Positions 7,628 to 16,532 are shown, counted from the first letter of the stretch. The stretch: DNA of 33,648 bases from Bacillota bacterium (GCA_024655925.1 JANLFS010000021.1:1-33648), one strand, 5' to 3'. The notes: a model not told the origin generated them from the letters alone. Translations and numbers: made by a program.

Positions 7628-8926
7628 ATGAGCATGTACCTGCAAACCACTTACACACTTGTGGCAATGGCCGCAGTCTTTGCGTTGGCAAGCTGGAAAC
7701 TACGCTCTCCAGAGATCTCCATGGTCATAACGGCTGTAGTCGGGGCGATCGTGGGCGGGTTCGGGTTCCCCGTGCGCCTACTCGTGGAGGGGACATTCAC
7801 CTACCTCGACTTGGCACTTCTGTTCCTCACGGCATCCATCTTCATGAGGTTCTATTCCGAGATAGGCGCGATGAACGCGCTGGTTCGGATGTTCGTGAGC
7901 AGGTTCTACGAAAGGAAATGGGTCCTCCTGTTGCTGCTTGCGGTCGTCATGCTGATCCCGGGCGCACTCACTGGGGCGGGAAGTGTCTCCATCCTCGTGG
8001 TAGGAGGGCTCGTCAGCACGGTTCTGGCGTTCCTCGGATTTCCCCCTGAGCGGAGAGCTGCGTTCGTGTTCATGCTGGCAATTCTTTCAGCCGCAGCCCC
8101 GCCCATAAACCTGTGGGCAATGCTGATGGCTGCCGGAGCGAACATGCCTTACGTCGGGTTCGACTTGGTCCTTCTGGTCCCGGTTCTCGTCGTCGCGGTC
8201 TTCACCGTCTTCTACCTTGGCCGGGGAACGACTCCCAAACCCAAGCGGGAAGTGCTGGACTCGTTGCCGCCAACCCCGGAGGGGATGAACTGGTTCAGAA
8301 TCGCTGTGCCTCTCGTGACCCTCATTGCCCTGATCCTGGTGACTAAGTACGCCGCGTTCCACGTGCCAGTGATCGGGCTTCCGCTCACCTTCGTTCTGTG
8401 CACCGCGGTCACCATGGCCCTGGATCCCAACCCCAGGGGCATCAAGAGGTGGTTCGAGGTCTTGACCAAGACTGTGGAGCAGGTATTCCCGCTCGTGGCC
8501 ACCTTGATCAGTGTGGGGGTACTAGTGAACATCCTTGCAGGGACCGGCGTCAGAGGACTCATCGCAATCACTTTCGTGACTCTCCCGATTCTCTGGATCT
8601 ACCTGACCGCCCTGTTCTTCTGCCCTCTGTCCCAGGGATCATTGAGCTACGGCAGTGCGGTCATCCTAGGGACTCCTCTGATCTTCAGGTTCAACGCGAT
8701 CGGGGCCAACGTCACCGTCGTCGCAGCAGCCTTGAGCCTCATGTTCCCGCTCGGTGACTGCCTGCCGCCATCGCGAATCGTGGGGAGAATCACCATCGAC
8801 ACCGTGGGGTACAAGGGAAGCTACACTTCCTTCCTCAGGGCGATTCTTGTCCCTTGGCTGTTCCTCGCGGCAGTCGCGCTGATCATGTTCATCTTCCCGA
8901 ACAAATTGGCATTCCTGGTGAAGTGA
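7628..8926 (+). CDS. TRAP/IT-superfamily permease (DctM-like)
   Basis: This 432-residue protein has about 11-12 hydrophobic helices and two similar halves. Polar, Gly/Ala-rich loops break the helices, for example GALTGAGSVSILVVGG near residue 115-130 and GSLSYGSAVILGT in the second half; re-entrant loops of this kind are typical of the ion-transporter superfamily that includes TRAP large subunits. I expect an inner-membrane carrier for a carboxylate or small peptide. The ATG has AGGGGG just upstream. It follows the DUF6305 gene by 36 bases and precedes a 57-residue membrane protein, so the order is exported protein, large permease, small membrane protein. The substrate is unknown; the hydrolase downstream and the pgs genes opposite make glutamate or a glutamyl compound a reasonable guess. 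Confidence 0.75.
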   Translation: MSMYLQTTYTLVAMAAVFALASWKLRSPEISMVITAVVGAIVGGFGFPVRLLVEGTFTYLDLALLFLTASIFMRFYSEIGAMNALVRMFVSRFYERKWVLLLLLAVVMLIPGALTGAGSVSILVVGGLVSTVLAFLGFPPERRAAFVFMLAILSAAAPPINLWAMLMAAGANMPYVGFDLVLLVPVLVVAVFTVFYLGRGTTPKPKREVLDSLPPTPEGMNWFRIAVPLVTLIALILVTKYAAFHVPVIGLPLTFVLCTAVTMALDPNPRGIKRWFEVLTKTVEQVFPLVATLISVGVLVNILAGTGVRGLIAITFVTLPILWIYLTALFFCPLSQGSLSYGSAVILGTPLIFRFNAIGANVTVVAAALSLMFPLGDCLPPSRIVGRITIDTVGYKGSYTSFLRAILVPWLFLAAVALIMFIFPNKLAFLVK

Positions 8927-8945
8927 TACGGGGGAGGGATTCGAA

Positions 8946-9119
8946 TTGATATTGCTGCAGGAGCTGATCCATCAGTTCTACTTCATAATGACTGGGTTCT
9001 TCGCGCTGCTCCTGATAAGGGCGCTCTTTCGGAGAGAGACACGCAAGAGTCTTCTCTACGACATCGTGTACGCCTACACGATAATCCCGTTCCTCCTCAG
9101 AGCGCTTCACGTCAAGTAG
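8946..9119 (+). CDS. Small membrane protein, 57 residues
   Basis: A TTG at 8946, preceded by GGGGGAGGG about 8 bases upstream, opens a 57-codon frame ending with TAG at 9117. The product has two short hydrophobic stretches (FYFIMTGFFALLLI and YTIIPFLLRAL) separated by a basic segment FRRETRK, so it probably spans the membrane once or twice. It sits 19 bases after the permease and 13 before the zinc hydrolase, with its own ribosome binding site, which argues that it is translated. I do not recognise the family. A minimal DctQ-like partner of the permease is one possibility. Confidence 0.6.
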   Translation: MILLQELIHQFYFIMTGFFALLLIRALFRRETRKSLLYDIVYAYTIIPFLLRALHVK

Positions 9120-9132
9120 GGGAGATGTGGCC

Positions 9133-10305
9133 ATGGCGAAGTCAAACGGAAACGAAGTGCTTCGGAAGCTGATCCTTCTGGCCCTCGCGCTCGTGCTTGC
9201 TTTCCTGGGAGGTCGCGAGTTCAGGACGCTTCGAAACTACAAAGAGACAGTCGTGGTATCTGAGGGGTTCACCGAAACGTTCATGCTATCCGAGTACCTG
9301 CCGAGCCTCCGCGGCACTTGGGGGGACACACCGGTATACCTGTTCGATTCAGGGGTCCCTGGAGGTTCGATGCTGGTCCTGGGGGGGACACACCCGTATG
9401 AACCTGCAACTACCCTGGCGACTTATGTGATGATGGAGAACATGCAGGTTGAAAAGGGCAAGGTCTATGTAATCCCCCACGCGAACATGAGTGCCTCCAC
9501 TCAGGGGATCCTGGGCAACGCGTACCCTCAGTTCTACCACATCGAGACCCCATGGGGTGTGAAGAAGTTCCGGATAGGCGACAGGGAGACCGCTCCTCTC
9601 GACCAGTGGCCGGACCCGTTCACTTACGTGCACTATCCCTCCGGGCAGAACCTTGCGTATCAGGACCTTCGGAACTTGAACCGGACTTTCCCAGGCCGGC
9701 CAAATGGGAGCCTGACAGAGCGGATAGCCTACGGAATCATGGAGTTGATCCGCAAGGAGAACATCGACCTCACAATAGACCTGCATGAAGCATCGCTGAT
9801 GTACCCCGTGGTCAGCACGTTCGTGGCGCACGACAGGTCCGCGGACATCTGCATGATGGCGGCGATGATGCTCTCGGCACAGGAGTTTCCGATGAAGTGC
9901 GAGGCCTCCCCGAAGAACCTGCGTGGCCTCACCCATCGCGAAGTCGGGGACTTCAGCGACACCTTGGCTGTCCTGATGGAGACGCCTGAGCCGTTCATCG
10001 ATCGAGTCGTGGGAAGGATGACGGAGGACCTCATGCTCACGGGCAAAGACGAATTCCTCCAGACCGCAGCCGAGAAAGGGCTGCTGTACGCTGACTACGA
10101 TATAAGCGACCCACCCACCATGGACTACCGAGTCGGACGCCATTTGTCAGGTACTCTGGAGACAGTCCGGCAGATGAACGCGTTCTTCCCTGAGAAGGAA
10201 CTCCTGGTGAGCTTCCCGTCATACGGAGACGTGATGGAGAAGGGCACCGGGTACTTCCTGTATGATCCCGCCTCGGCTGACCCCTCACGGGTCTTCCTGA
10301 ACTGA
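9133..10305 (+). CDS. Membrane-anchored succinylglutamate desuccinylase/aspartoacylase-type zinc hydrolase
   Basis: This protein has an N-terminal membrane anchor (about residues 10-27) and an M14-like zinc hydrolase domain of the AstE/AspA type. The zinc ligands are visible: GGTHPYE gives His87 and Glu90, and TIDLHEAS gives the third ligand at His218. The late MET motif (Glu283) is a candidate catalytic base. An NRTFPGRPNGSLTER segment matches the substrate-arginine region. The enzymes cleave N-acyl amino acids or C-terminal residues; this exported copy probably acts outside the cytoplasm. ATG at 9133 has GGGGAG about 8 bases upstream; GTG at 9127 is an alternative. Its place behind a permease and opposite pgsBCW suggests trimming of glutamyl material, which is inference. 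Confidence 0.8.
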   Translation: MAKSNGNEVLRKLILLALALVLAFLGGREFRTLRNYKETVVVSEGFTETFMLSEYLPSLRGTWGDTPVYLFDSGVPGGSMLVLGGTHPYEPATTLATYVMMENMQVEKGKVYVIPHANMSASTQGILGNAYPQFYHIETPWGVKKFRIGDRETAPLDQWPDPFTYVHYPSGQNLAYQDLRNLNRTFPGRPNGSLTERIAYGIMELIRKENIDLTIDLHEASLMYPVVSTFVAHDRSADICMMAAMMLSAQEFPMKCEASPKNLRGLTHREVGDFSDTLAVLMETPEPFIDRVVGRMTEDLMLTGKDEFLQTAAEKGLLYADYDISDPPTMDYRVGRHLSGTLETVRQMNAFFPEKELLVSFPSYGDVMEKGTGYFLYDPASADPSRVFLN

Positions 10306-10443
10306 CCCAAGGACAGTCGAGATTCCGGGGGCGATGGGAGGTGTCATCAACAAGCTGTAGGGGCTTGCTGGGAACTGATTGCAGTTGCAAAAGATCACTT
10401 CAAGACTGATGGAGCCAAATTCCGAACAAGGAGTGTTGACAGT

Positions 10444-12030
10444 ATGAGATCACGCAAGATCTCCTTGGCCCTTGCGCTCGTGGCAGTCGCGATGCTGGTA
10501 TTCGGGTCTGTGGCCCATGCCTGCACCATCGTGGCAGTAGGAAAAGATGCCACAACCGACGGGTCCACGATGATCACACACAACGATGACTCCAGTGTCG
10601 CTGACTACCGACTCTGGATCATCCCCGAGCAGGATTGGCCGGAGGGATCCACCAGGGACATTGTCGTGGATGGGCACAACTACACTGGCGGCACCGTCGT
10701 CGGAACCATGCCCCAGGTGCCTCATACTTACCGGTACTTCCATTCCCGCTACTCGTTCATGAACGAGAAAGGCGTGGCCATGGGCGAGTCCACTTTCAGC
10801 TACGACCGGAACACCCCCCGCGAGCAAGAGATCTACAACACCATGGTCAAGAACAGCCCTGGCGTGATTGACTGCTGGCTCGCTCAGGACATCGCCCTCG
10901 AGCGGGCGTCGACCGCCCGCGAGGCGGTACGGATCATGGGCGACCTGGTGGAGCAGTACGGCTGGCTCGGTCCTGGTGAGACCATGGACATCACCGATGG
11001 TGAAGAAGTCTGGGTGGCGGAGTTCTACGGCCACGGCGTCTGGGCGGCCGTCAGGATCCCTGACGACCACTTCTTCGTGGCCGCGAACCGCGCCCGCATA
11101 GGCGAAATCGATCTCAACGACAAAGAGAACGTAATGGCTTCCCCGGACATCGTGTCCTTCGCGGTAGAGAAGGGCTGGTACGACCCGAACTCCGGCAAGC
11201 CTTTCGTCGTCTACGAGAACTACGCGCCCTGCGAGTCTCTGTACGCGAGCCGCCGCGAGTGGCGCGCGTTCGACCTCGTGGCTCCGTCCCTCGGGCTCAG
11301 CCCGCATGACTACAGGTTCCCGCTTTCGGTCAAGCCTGAGCGGAAGCTGTCCGTCCAGGACATCTGGGACATCAAGGCCGACTACTATGCGGGCACCGAG
11401 TACGACCTTTCCAAAGGCCCCGCAGCCGGACCTTGGGGATCCCCGCTCCGATACCCGAACTCTGACCCCCGCGGCGGCGCCTACGAGCGGAGCATCAACA
11501 TGCACCGCACTTGCTACCTCCACATCGGCCAGGTGAAGAGCTGGCTTCCTGACCCGATCAAAGGGATAAGCTGGTACGGTTACGGCGCCCCTGACACCAC
11601 CTACCTGACGCCGCTCTGGCCTGCCATGAAGGAACTCCCGAAGTTCTATCAGGTCGGCACGAGGTACGAGGAGTTCAGGAGAGACTCCGGATGGTGGGTC
11701 AACACCTACGTGCAGGAGATCGCGCACATGAGGTACCAGGCTGCGGTCAAGGACATCCACGCCTTCCGCAACCCCAGGATGGAGATGCTCTATCAGGTGA
11801 CTCCGAAGGTCCAGGAGATCGCGGCAGAACTCTACAAGACCGATCCCGAGGCCGCGCTCAGCCTGATCCACGAGTTCGCATACACCAACGCCGTCGCCTG
11901 GCATGAGGACTGGAAGCTCCTCGGCGACAGGCTGCTCGGCAAGTACGCCTTCGGGTCCATAAACATGAAGGCCACGCCGTTCCCGCAGTGGTGGAACGAC
12001 CTCATCGAGTTCAAACCGCTTGAAAGGTAA
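10444..12030 (+). CDS. Secreted C69-family dipeptidase
   Basis: This is a 528-residue peptidase of the C69 (PepD-like, N-terminal-nucleophile) family. A signal peptide of about 26 residues ends in AHA. The next residue is Cys27, followed by TIVAVGKDATTDGST and the ITHNDDS motif, the classic start of the mature enzyme with Cys27 as nucleophile. Length fits extracellular members. The ATG follows AAGGAGTG about 9 bases upstream. It lies 138 bases after the zinc hydrolase on the same strand and ends just before a terminator. Together with that hydrolase it suggests peptide breakdown outside the cell, with the permease taking up the product. Note that the antisense strand also holds a long open frame; the motif-rich plus strand is the real one. 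Confidence 0.9.
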   Translation: MRSRKISLALALVAVAMLVFGSVAHACTIVAVGKDATTDGSTMITHNDDSSVADYRLWIIPEQDWPEGSTRDIVVDGHNYTGGTVVGTMPQVPHTYRYFHSRYSFMNEKGVAMGESTFSYDRNTPREQEIYNTMVKNSPGVIDCWLAQDIALERASTAREAVRIMGDLVEQYGWLGPGETMDITDGEEVWVAEFYGHGVWAAVRIPDDHFFVAANRARIGEIDLNDKENVMASPDIVSFAVEKGWYDPNSGKPFVVYENYAPCESLYASRREWRAFDLVAPSLGLSPHDYRFPLSVKPERKLSVQDIWDIKADYYAGTEYDLSKGPAAGPWGSPLRYPNSDPRGGAYERSINMHRTCYLHIGQVKSWLPDPIKGISWYGYGAPDTTYLTPLWPAMKELPKFYQVGTRYEEFRRDSGWWVNTYVQEIAHMRYQAAVKDIHAFRNPRMEMLYQVTPKVQEIAAELYKTDPEAALSLIHEFAYTNAVAWHEDWKLLGDRLLGKYAFGSINMKATPFPQWWNDLIEFKPLER

Positions 12031-12060
12031 GGGCGTAGACGAACCAGAAGGGAACCAGGA

Positions 12061-12110
12061 AGGGTGACGCCGGGAGAAGTGCCTGGCGTCACCCTCTTGC
12101 CTTTTGTTCC
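12061..12110 (+). terminator. Rho-independent terminator after the dipeptidase
   Basis: AGGGTGACGCC at 12061-12071 pairs perfectly with GGCGTCACCCT at 12085-12095 over a 13-base loop, followed by a T-rich stretch (cttgccttttgttcc). It ends the transcript of the dipeptidase and presumably the upstream permease operon. Confidence 0.85.
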
Positions 12111-12234
12111 TTTCGGGATTCCAAGCTCCGTTGATCCCTCCGATGCGCGCGAGTCAGAACATACTCCGGCTCTCGTCAATTCCGGAACGCCCGCAGAACG
12201 AGATTCAAGAGAGGAATGACTTCCGAAGGCAGAC

Positions 12235-13275
12235 TCATTGCTGGGTCAGCCTCCTTTGTGCCAGCACCCTTCCTGTGATCTCCCCCACGTTCCCCGAACC
12301 GGTCAGGATCATCGCCCGGACCAGCTCGGAACGGATGGCCTGAAGGGTCAAGGCGACGCCTTCAGCCCGCGCCCCTACCGCCCCGAGGGCAAGGGGCCTG
12401 CCCACGAGGACGGCATCTGCGCCAAGCGCCAAGTACTTGAGCACGTCTATGCCGCGCCGGACCCCCCCATCGGCCAGTACCGCAATCTTGCCGCCGACCA
12501 CCCGGACGATCTCTGGGAGCACCCATGCAACTCCTGGTGTATGGTCCAGTGCTCTGCCCCCGTGGTTGGATACGACGATCGCAGCCGCGCCGGCCCTGAC
12601 CGCTATCTCGGCATCGCTCGGGGTCATGATACCTTTGAGTATCACTGGAAGCTTGGTGCTGGCCGTGATCTCGAGAAGATCATCGAGAGGCTTCGGCCCT
12701 ACCGGCGCCCCTGCGAGCACCATGTTGAGAAACCCCGCAGCATCAACATCGATCCCAACTGCCATAACCCCGTGGTCCTCGGCTACTCGGATTTTCTCGA
12801 TGATCGTCTTGTTTGGCAAGGGTTTGATGATGGGGATACCCTGGCCACCCGCAGCCTTTATGGCCTCAAGGCCGATTTTGAGGACCGCCATGTCCGGGCC
12901 GTCGCCGGTCATCGAAACCGTCCCCTCGCGGACACACCCTTCCACCATAGACCCGGCGAGGTCTGCCTCTGTCAAGACCGATCCGTAGTTCAGGGCGGCA
13001 CCCGCAACCGCAGCACCTAGCACAGGCATAGAGAGGTCCCGTCCGAACAGACTCGCCCGGGTGTCGGGTCTGAACCGGTCATGTAATACCCTCATGTTGA
13101 CCTTGACCGCGGCGAGGGCACGTACGTTGTCAATGAATGAGGAACCAGTCTCCACCCCCCCGACACCAGGCACTCTCCCTGCACATGCCCGTCCGTCACA
13201 CACCGGGCAGACGTTGCATATTCCCTTGAGTCTCTCTCGGGCCCTTGCCCGAACTTCATCGAGTGTCAAAGGCAT
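12235..13275 (-). CDS. FMN-dependent alpha-hydroxy-acid dehydrogenase/oxidase family protein
   Basis: This 346-residue TIM-barrel flavoprotein belongs to the family that oxidises lactate, glycolate or mandelate to the keto acid. Key residues are visible: VILKGI with Lys214, VSNHGGRALD with catalytic His238, and the phosphate-binding ADGGVRRG and GRPLALG segments. The N-terminus is unusual: four cysteines at 20, 23, 26 and 31 (ICNVCPVCDGRAC) before the barrel, suitable for a metal or Fe-S site. Standard family members lack this. It is transcribed away from the pilT gene and about 1.5 kb from the lactate permease cluster, so a related 2-hydroxy-acid substrate is plausible. The ATG has GGGAAGGG upstream. 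Confidence 0.85.
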   Translation of the reverse strand: MPLTLDEVRARARERLKGICNVCPVCDGRACAGRVPGVGGVETGSSFIDNVRALAAVKVNMRVLHDRFRPDTRASLFGRDLSMPVLGAAVAGAALNYGSVLTEADLAGSMVEGCVREGTVSMTGDGPDMAVLKIGLEAIKAAGGQGIPIIKPLPNKTIIEKIRVAEDHGVMAVGIDVDAAGFLNMVLAGAPVGPKPLDDLLEITASTKLPVILKGIMTPSDAEIAVRAGAAAIVVSNHGGRALDHTPGVAWVLPEIVRVVGGKIAVLADGGVRRGIDVLKYLALGADAVLVGRPLALGAVGARAEGVALTLQAIRSELVRAMILTGSGNVGEITGRVLAQRRLTQQ

Positions 13276-13347
13276 CCTGAGTCACCCTTCCCTAAGGACT
13301 TGCTGTTGCCGGATTTTCGCCACTCGTCTAGAGACTCCCTCCTTCTA

Positions 13348-13376
13348 TTGACTTCCCTACTGGGCGCGGGTAAGAT
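13348..13376 (+). promoter_or_regulatory. Sigma-A-type promoter of pilT
   Basis: TTGACT at 13348-13353 and TAAGAT at 13371-13376 are separated by exactly 17 bases. The -10 box lies 40 bases upstream of the GTG start of pilT. This is the best promoter match I found in the window. Confidence 0.6.
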
Positions 13377-13416
13377 TTCCGTGTGTTAAGATCTCTGACC
13401 ATGGAGGGACATCTTT

Positions 13417-14484
13417 GTGCCTCGAACAATCGATGAACTACTGACCCGCACCGTGCATCTAGGTGGCTCCGACCTCCACATCGCAGCAGGTTTCGTCCCG
13501 TGCGCACGAGTGGGCAGAATACTCAAACCCATAGATTCAAGCCCGGTATCGCCCGATGAGGCACGCTCGCTGGTTGAATCGATGATGGATCCAGAGCGGT
13601 TCAGGGAGTTCTGCCAGAGGCTCGAGGCAGAGTTCGCCCACACGGTTCCCGGCATAGGACGGTTCAGAGTGAATTGCTTCTTCCAGCGCGGGTCAGCGGG
13701 GTGCGTGTGCAGGTACATCCCCGAGCATGTTCCCGGATTTGAGGAACTCGGGCTGCCGGCACAAACCCTCAAGCAGATCTGTGCACTCCCCCGGGGTTTG
13801 GTCCTGGTCACCGGACCCACTGGGTGCGGGAAATCCACTACGCTCGCATCGATGATAGCCTACATAAACGACAATTACACCTATCATGTGATGGCCATAG
13901 AAGACCCTGTCGAATACGTCCACACCAATAGAAAATCCATCGTCAACCAGCGAGAAGTGGGCATCGACACCTTGAACTTCACTTCCGCGCTCCGTCACGT
14001 CCTTCGACAGAACCCGGACGTGATTCTAATAGGTGAGCTGCGTGATCTTGAAACCATATCAATCGCGGTCACCGCGGCTGAGACCGGACACCTCGTGTTC
14101 GGTACACTCCACACATATGACGCCCCGTCATCGGTCGACAGGATAGTGGATGTGTTTCCAGAACATCAGCAGCGGCAGATCAGAGTGCAGCTGGCTTCGT
14201 CGTTACAGGCGATCATCTCACAGCAACTCATCCCCCGTGTTGGCGGGGACGGTGTCGTACCCGCAGTCGAGATCCTTCTCGCCACCCCCGCAGTCAGAAA
14301 CCTCATTCGGGAGAACAAGGCCTTCCAGCTTTACTCCGTCATTCAGTCCAACATGAGGATCGGCATGCGCACCATGAACCAGGCCCTGGCAGAGCTGTGC
14401 CGCCTGGGCCAGGTATCCGTGGACGAGGCCCTCACCAGATGCACCGATCCCGAGGAGTTCAAGTCTCTGGTGGCTTGCATTTGA
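13417..14484 (+). CDS. pilT: PilT-type twitching/retraction ATPase
   Basis: This 355-residue cytoplasmic ATPase belongs to the PilT branch of secretion ATPases. The N-terminal domain starts with GGSDLHI. The core has Walker A GPTGCGKST (133-141), the Asp box AIEDPVEYVH, Walker B DVILIGELRD (201-210), the His box TGHLVFGTLHT and a VRNLIRE stretch matching the AIRNLIRE retraction motif. PilT powers type IV pilus retraction as a hexamer at the pilus base. The GTG start has GGAGG 9 bases before it. It stands alone: no pilin, PilB, PilC or PilM-Q is in the window, so its partners must be elsewhere or it is an orphan paralogue. Confidence 0.92.
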   Translation: MPRTIDELLTRTVHLGGSDLHIAAGFVPCARVGRILKPIDSSPVSPDEARSLVESMMDPERFREFCQRLEAEFAHTVPGIGRFRVNCFFQRGSAGCVCRYIPEHVPGFEELGLPAQTLKQICALPRGLVLVTGPTGCGKSTTLASMIAYINDNYTYHVMAIEDPVEYVHTNRKSIVNQREVGIDTLNFTSALRHVLRQNPDVILIGELRDLETISIAVTAAETGHLVFGTLHTYDAPSSVDRIVDVFPEHQQRQIRVQLASSLQAIISQQLIPRVGGDGVVPAVEILLATPAVRNLIRENKAFQLYSVIQSNMRIGMRTMNQALAELCRLGQVSVDEALTRCTDPEEFKSLVACI

Positions 14485-14537
14485 CGCTTGCCACAACCCA
14501 CCCTCGGCAGGTCAGAGGAAAAACCTGTGCGAATTGA

Positions 14538-14547
14538 TGGTGTACCA
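14538..14547. promoter_or_regulatory. Candidate FadR-type operator upstream of the permease
   Basis: TGGTGTACCA has TGGT/ACCA half-sites with a 2-base spacer, as in the perfect TTGGTATACCAA at 6836. It lies about 210 bases upstream of the lactate permease start. Binding by the cluster's FadR-type regulator is inferred. Confidence 0.4.
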
Positions 14548-14588
14548 AGAAGGAGTTGGCATATTCCATGTGTAATGCTACTTCAACT

Positions 14589-14603
14589 ATTGGCCTGACC
14601 AAT
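14589..14603. promoter_or_regulatory. Candidate LldR/FadR-type operator upstream of the permease
   Basis: ATTGGCCTGACCAAT has perfect ATTGG/CCAAT arms around 5 bases. This is very like the lactate-responsive LldR operator pattern (AATTGG-5-CCAATT). It lies about 150 bases upstream of the lactate permease, where a repressor could block the promoter of the whole cluster. Confidence 0.5.
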
Positions 14604-14755
14604 GAACCGATGTGAACATCAGGGCAGTTGCGCGCGTGACAGAGGCTGGGTGCGCCGCGTTTTGGGAGGTGACGAATGGGGGAGAGGACGTCTTCGTATT
14701 CCCTTCGTGGATTGTCGTGGAGGAAACCCCGGTAATCTGAAAGGAGGGTCAAGTT

Positions 14756-16441
14756 GTGTCTTTGCCAGTCGGTCTTCTGGCCGTGATCGCGCTGGTCCCA
14801 ATCCTGGTAGCTTTGGTGCTCATGACCGTCATGATGTGGCCTGGAAAGAAAGCCATGCCCATCGCCTGGCTGGTAACGGTAATCTTGGCTGCAATTTTCT
14901 GGAGGATGCCTGCCCAGTGGCTTGCTGCCGCCTCCATAAACGGTGCGCTCGGCGCCGTGAACATCCTCATAATCGTATTTGGCGCCATTCTCGTCATGAA
15001 CACTCTCCAAAACAGCGGCGCGATGAAGACAATTAGCGCGGGTTTCTACGGCATTTCCCCTGACCGTCGCGTTCAGGCGGTAATCGTTGGGTGGTTGTTC
15101 GGCGCACTGATCGAGGGCGCAGCCGGGTTTGGAACACCGGCCGCACTCGCAGGGCCTCTCATGGTCGGCTTGGGGTTTCCGCCCATGGCCGCGGCGATGG
15201 TCGCCCTGATCTTCAACTGCACCCCCGTATCCTTCGGCGCGGTGGGAACCCCAATTCTCGCAGGTGTCTCTTCGGCCTTACGTGGCATCGTCGAGGCAGA
15301 CCTGCCAGTGGGACTCGCATTCTCCCAGTTCCTGCACGACGTGGGCGTCTACACGGCCTTGGTGCACGGCATCTGCGGGACCTTCCTGCCGGTCCTGGGG
15401 ATTGGAATGATGACTAAGTTCTTCGGTGAGAAGAAGAGCTTCCGGGAGGGCCTCGAGATCCTCCCGTTCGCGATCTTTGCCGGCCTCGCGTTCACCGTCC
15501 CATACTTCCTGATCGCCATGTTCATAAGCCCCGAACTCCCATCCCTGGCCGGGGCGGCGATCGGTCTAGTCATTGTGCTCTATGCCAGCTCCAAAGGGTT
15601 CCTTGTGCCCAAGCAGGCATGGGACTTCCCCGCCCGAAGCAAGTGGGAGTCCAACTGGGTAGGCACGCTCGAACCTGAGTCGAAGAGGGAGAAAGGCACC
15701 ATGTCCATGTTCCTGGCGTGGCTGCCCTACCTCATGATCGTGGGCCTTCTGGTCATAACCAGAATCCCTGCGATCGGGCTCAAGCAGCTACTTACGTCTC
15801 CCAAGGTCACGATCAGCTGGGTCAATATTCTGGGCACCAACATCAAGTACTCCCTGCAGCCCCTGTATGTGCCGGGGATTATCCCATTCACCCTGGTCGG
15901 CCTGGTGACTTTCGTGATCCACAGCATGAAACCGGATGCTATCTCGAGGACTCTGCGCAAGACTTTCACTCAGATGGTCCCGGCCACTGTCACGCTCGTG
16001 TTCACAGTGGCTATGGTGGAGATCTTCAAAGCCTCGGGGACCCCCGCCAAGATCGACAGCATGCTGATTGTGATGTCTAAGGCCGCGGCCGATCTGGTTG
16101 GCAGGGCATGGCCCCTGTTCGCGCCTTTCGTGGGGATCCTCGGTGCGTTCATCGCGGGGTCCAACACTGTGTCGAACATTCTCTTCACCGGGTTCCAGTA
16201 TGGTGTCGCCAAAGAGCTGGCGATATCCCGGTACATCATCATCGCCCTTCAGGTCCTCGGCGGCGCTGCGGGCAACATGATCTGCGTGCATAACGTGGTC
16301 GCAGCCTGCACAACGGTGGGCACCACGGCCATTGAGGGCGTGATTATCAGGAGAAACCTCGTGCCGTGTTTCGTCTACGGTGCGGCGGCGGGGATCATCG
16401 GGCTGCTCGCAGCCTACTTGATCGCTCCTGGCCTCTGGTGA
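14756..16441 (+). CDS. lctP: L-lactate permease family transporter
   Basis: This 561-residue protein with about 13-14 membrane helices is of the LctP/LldP family, which imports lactate or glycolate with protons. Family segments are clear: [28 protein letters not shown] near residues 115-145, [13 protein letters not shown] shortly after, and near the C-terminus [16 protein letters not shown] followed by [15 protein letters not shown]. The length is normal. The GTG start has AAGGAGGG 5-7 bases upstream. It is first gene of the Hdr/Flx cluster, preceded by two FadR-type palindromes and followed by a strong hairpin before glcD. Lactate is the likelier substrate, but glycolate cannot be excluded from sequence. 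Confidence 0.92.
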   Translation: MSLPVGLLAVIALVPILVALVLMTVMMWPGKKAMPIAWLVTVILAAIFWRMPAQWLAAASINGALGAVNILIIVFGAILVMNTLQNSGAMKTISAGFYGISPDRRVQAVIVGWLFGALIEGAAGFGTPAALAGPLMVGLGFPPMAAAMVALIFNCTPVSFGAVGTPILAGVSSALRGIVEADLPVGLAFSQFLHDVGVYTALVHGICGTFLPVLGIGMMTKFFGEKKSFREGLEILPFAIFAGLAFTVPYFLIAMFISPELPSLAGAAIGLVIVLYASSKGFLVPKQAWDFPARSKWESNWVGTLEPESKREKGTMSMFLAWLPYLMIVGLLVITRIPAIGLKQLLTSPKVTISWVNILGTNIKYSLQPLYVPGIIPFTLVGLVTFVIHSMKPDAISRTLRKTFTQMVPATVTLVFTVAMVEIFKASGTPAKIDSMLIVMSKAAADLVGRAWPLFAPFVGILGAFIAGSNTVSNILFTGFQYGVAKELAISRYIIIALQVLGGAAGNMICVHNVVAACTTVGTTAIEGVIIRRNLVPCFVYGAAAGIIGLLAAYLIAPGLW

Positions 16442-16496
16442 TACCCGGTTCATCTCCGGTGGCGGGCCACATGCGGACATCCGGCTGTGCTCGCAG

Positions 16497-16532
16497 GCGG
16501 GTGAGCGGGGTGCTAAGTACCCGCTCACCCGC
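16497..16532 (+). terminator. Strong GC-rich hairpin between permease and glcD
   Basis: GCGGGTGAGCGGG at 16497-16509 pairs perfectly over 13 bases with CCCGCTCACCCGC at 16520-16532, leaving a 10-base loop. No clear T-run follows (only ctttcccc). It is more likely an attenuator or mRNA processing/stability element that sets different levels for the permease and the enzymes than a full terminator. Confidence 0.5.

Noticed and set aside
10450-11904. 484-codon open frame on the minus strand
   Set aside because: It is the antisense of the C69 dipeptidase, whose signal peptide, Cys27 nucleophile and motifs are clear. The antisense product is low in complexity and unlike any family.
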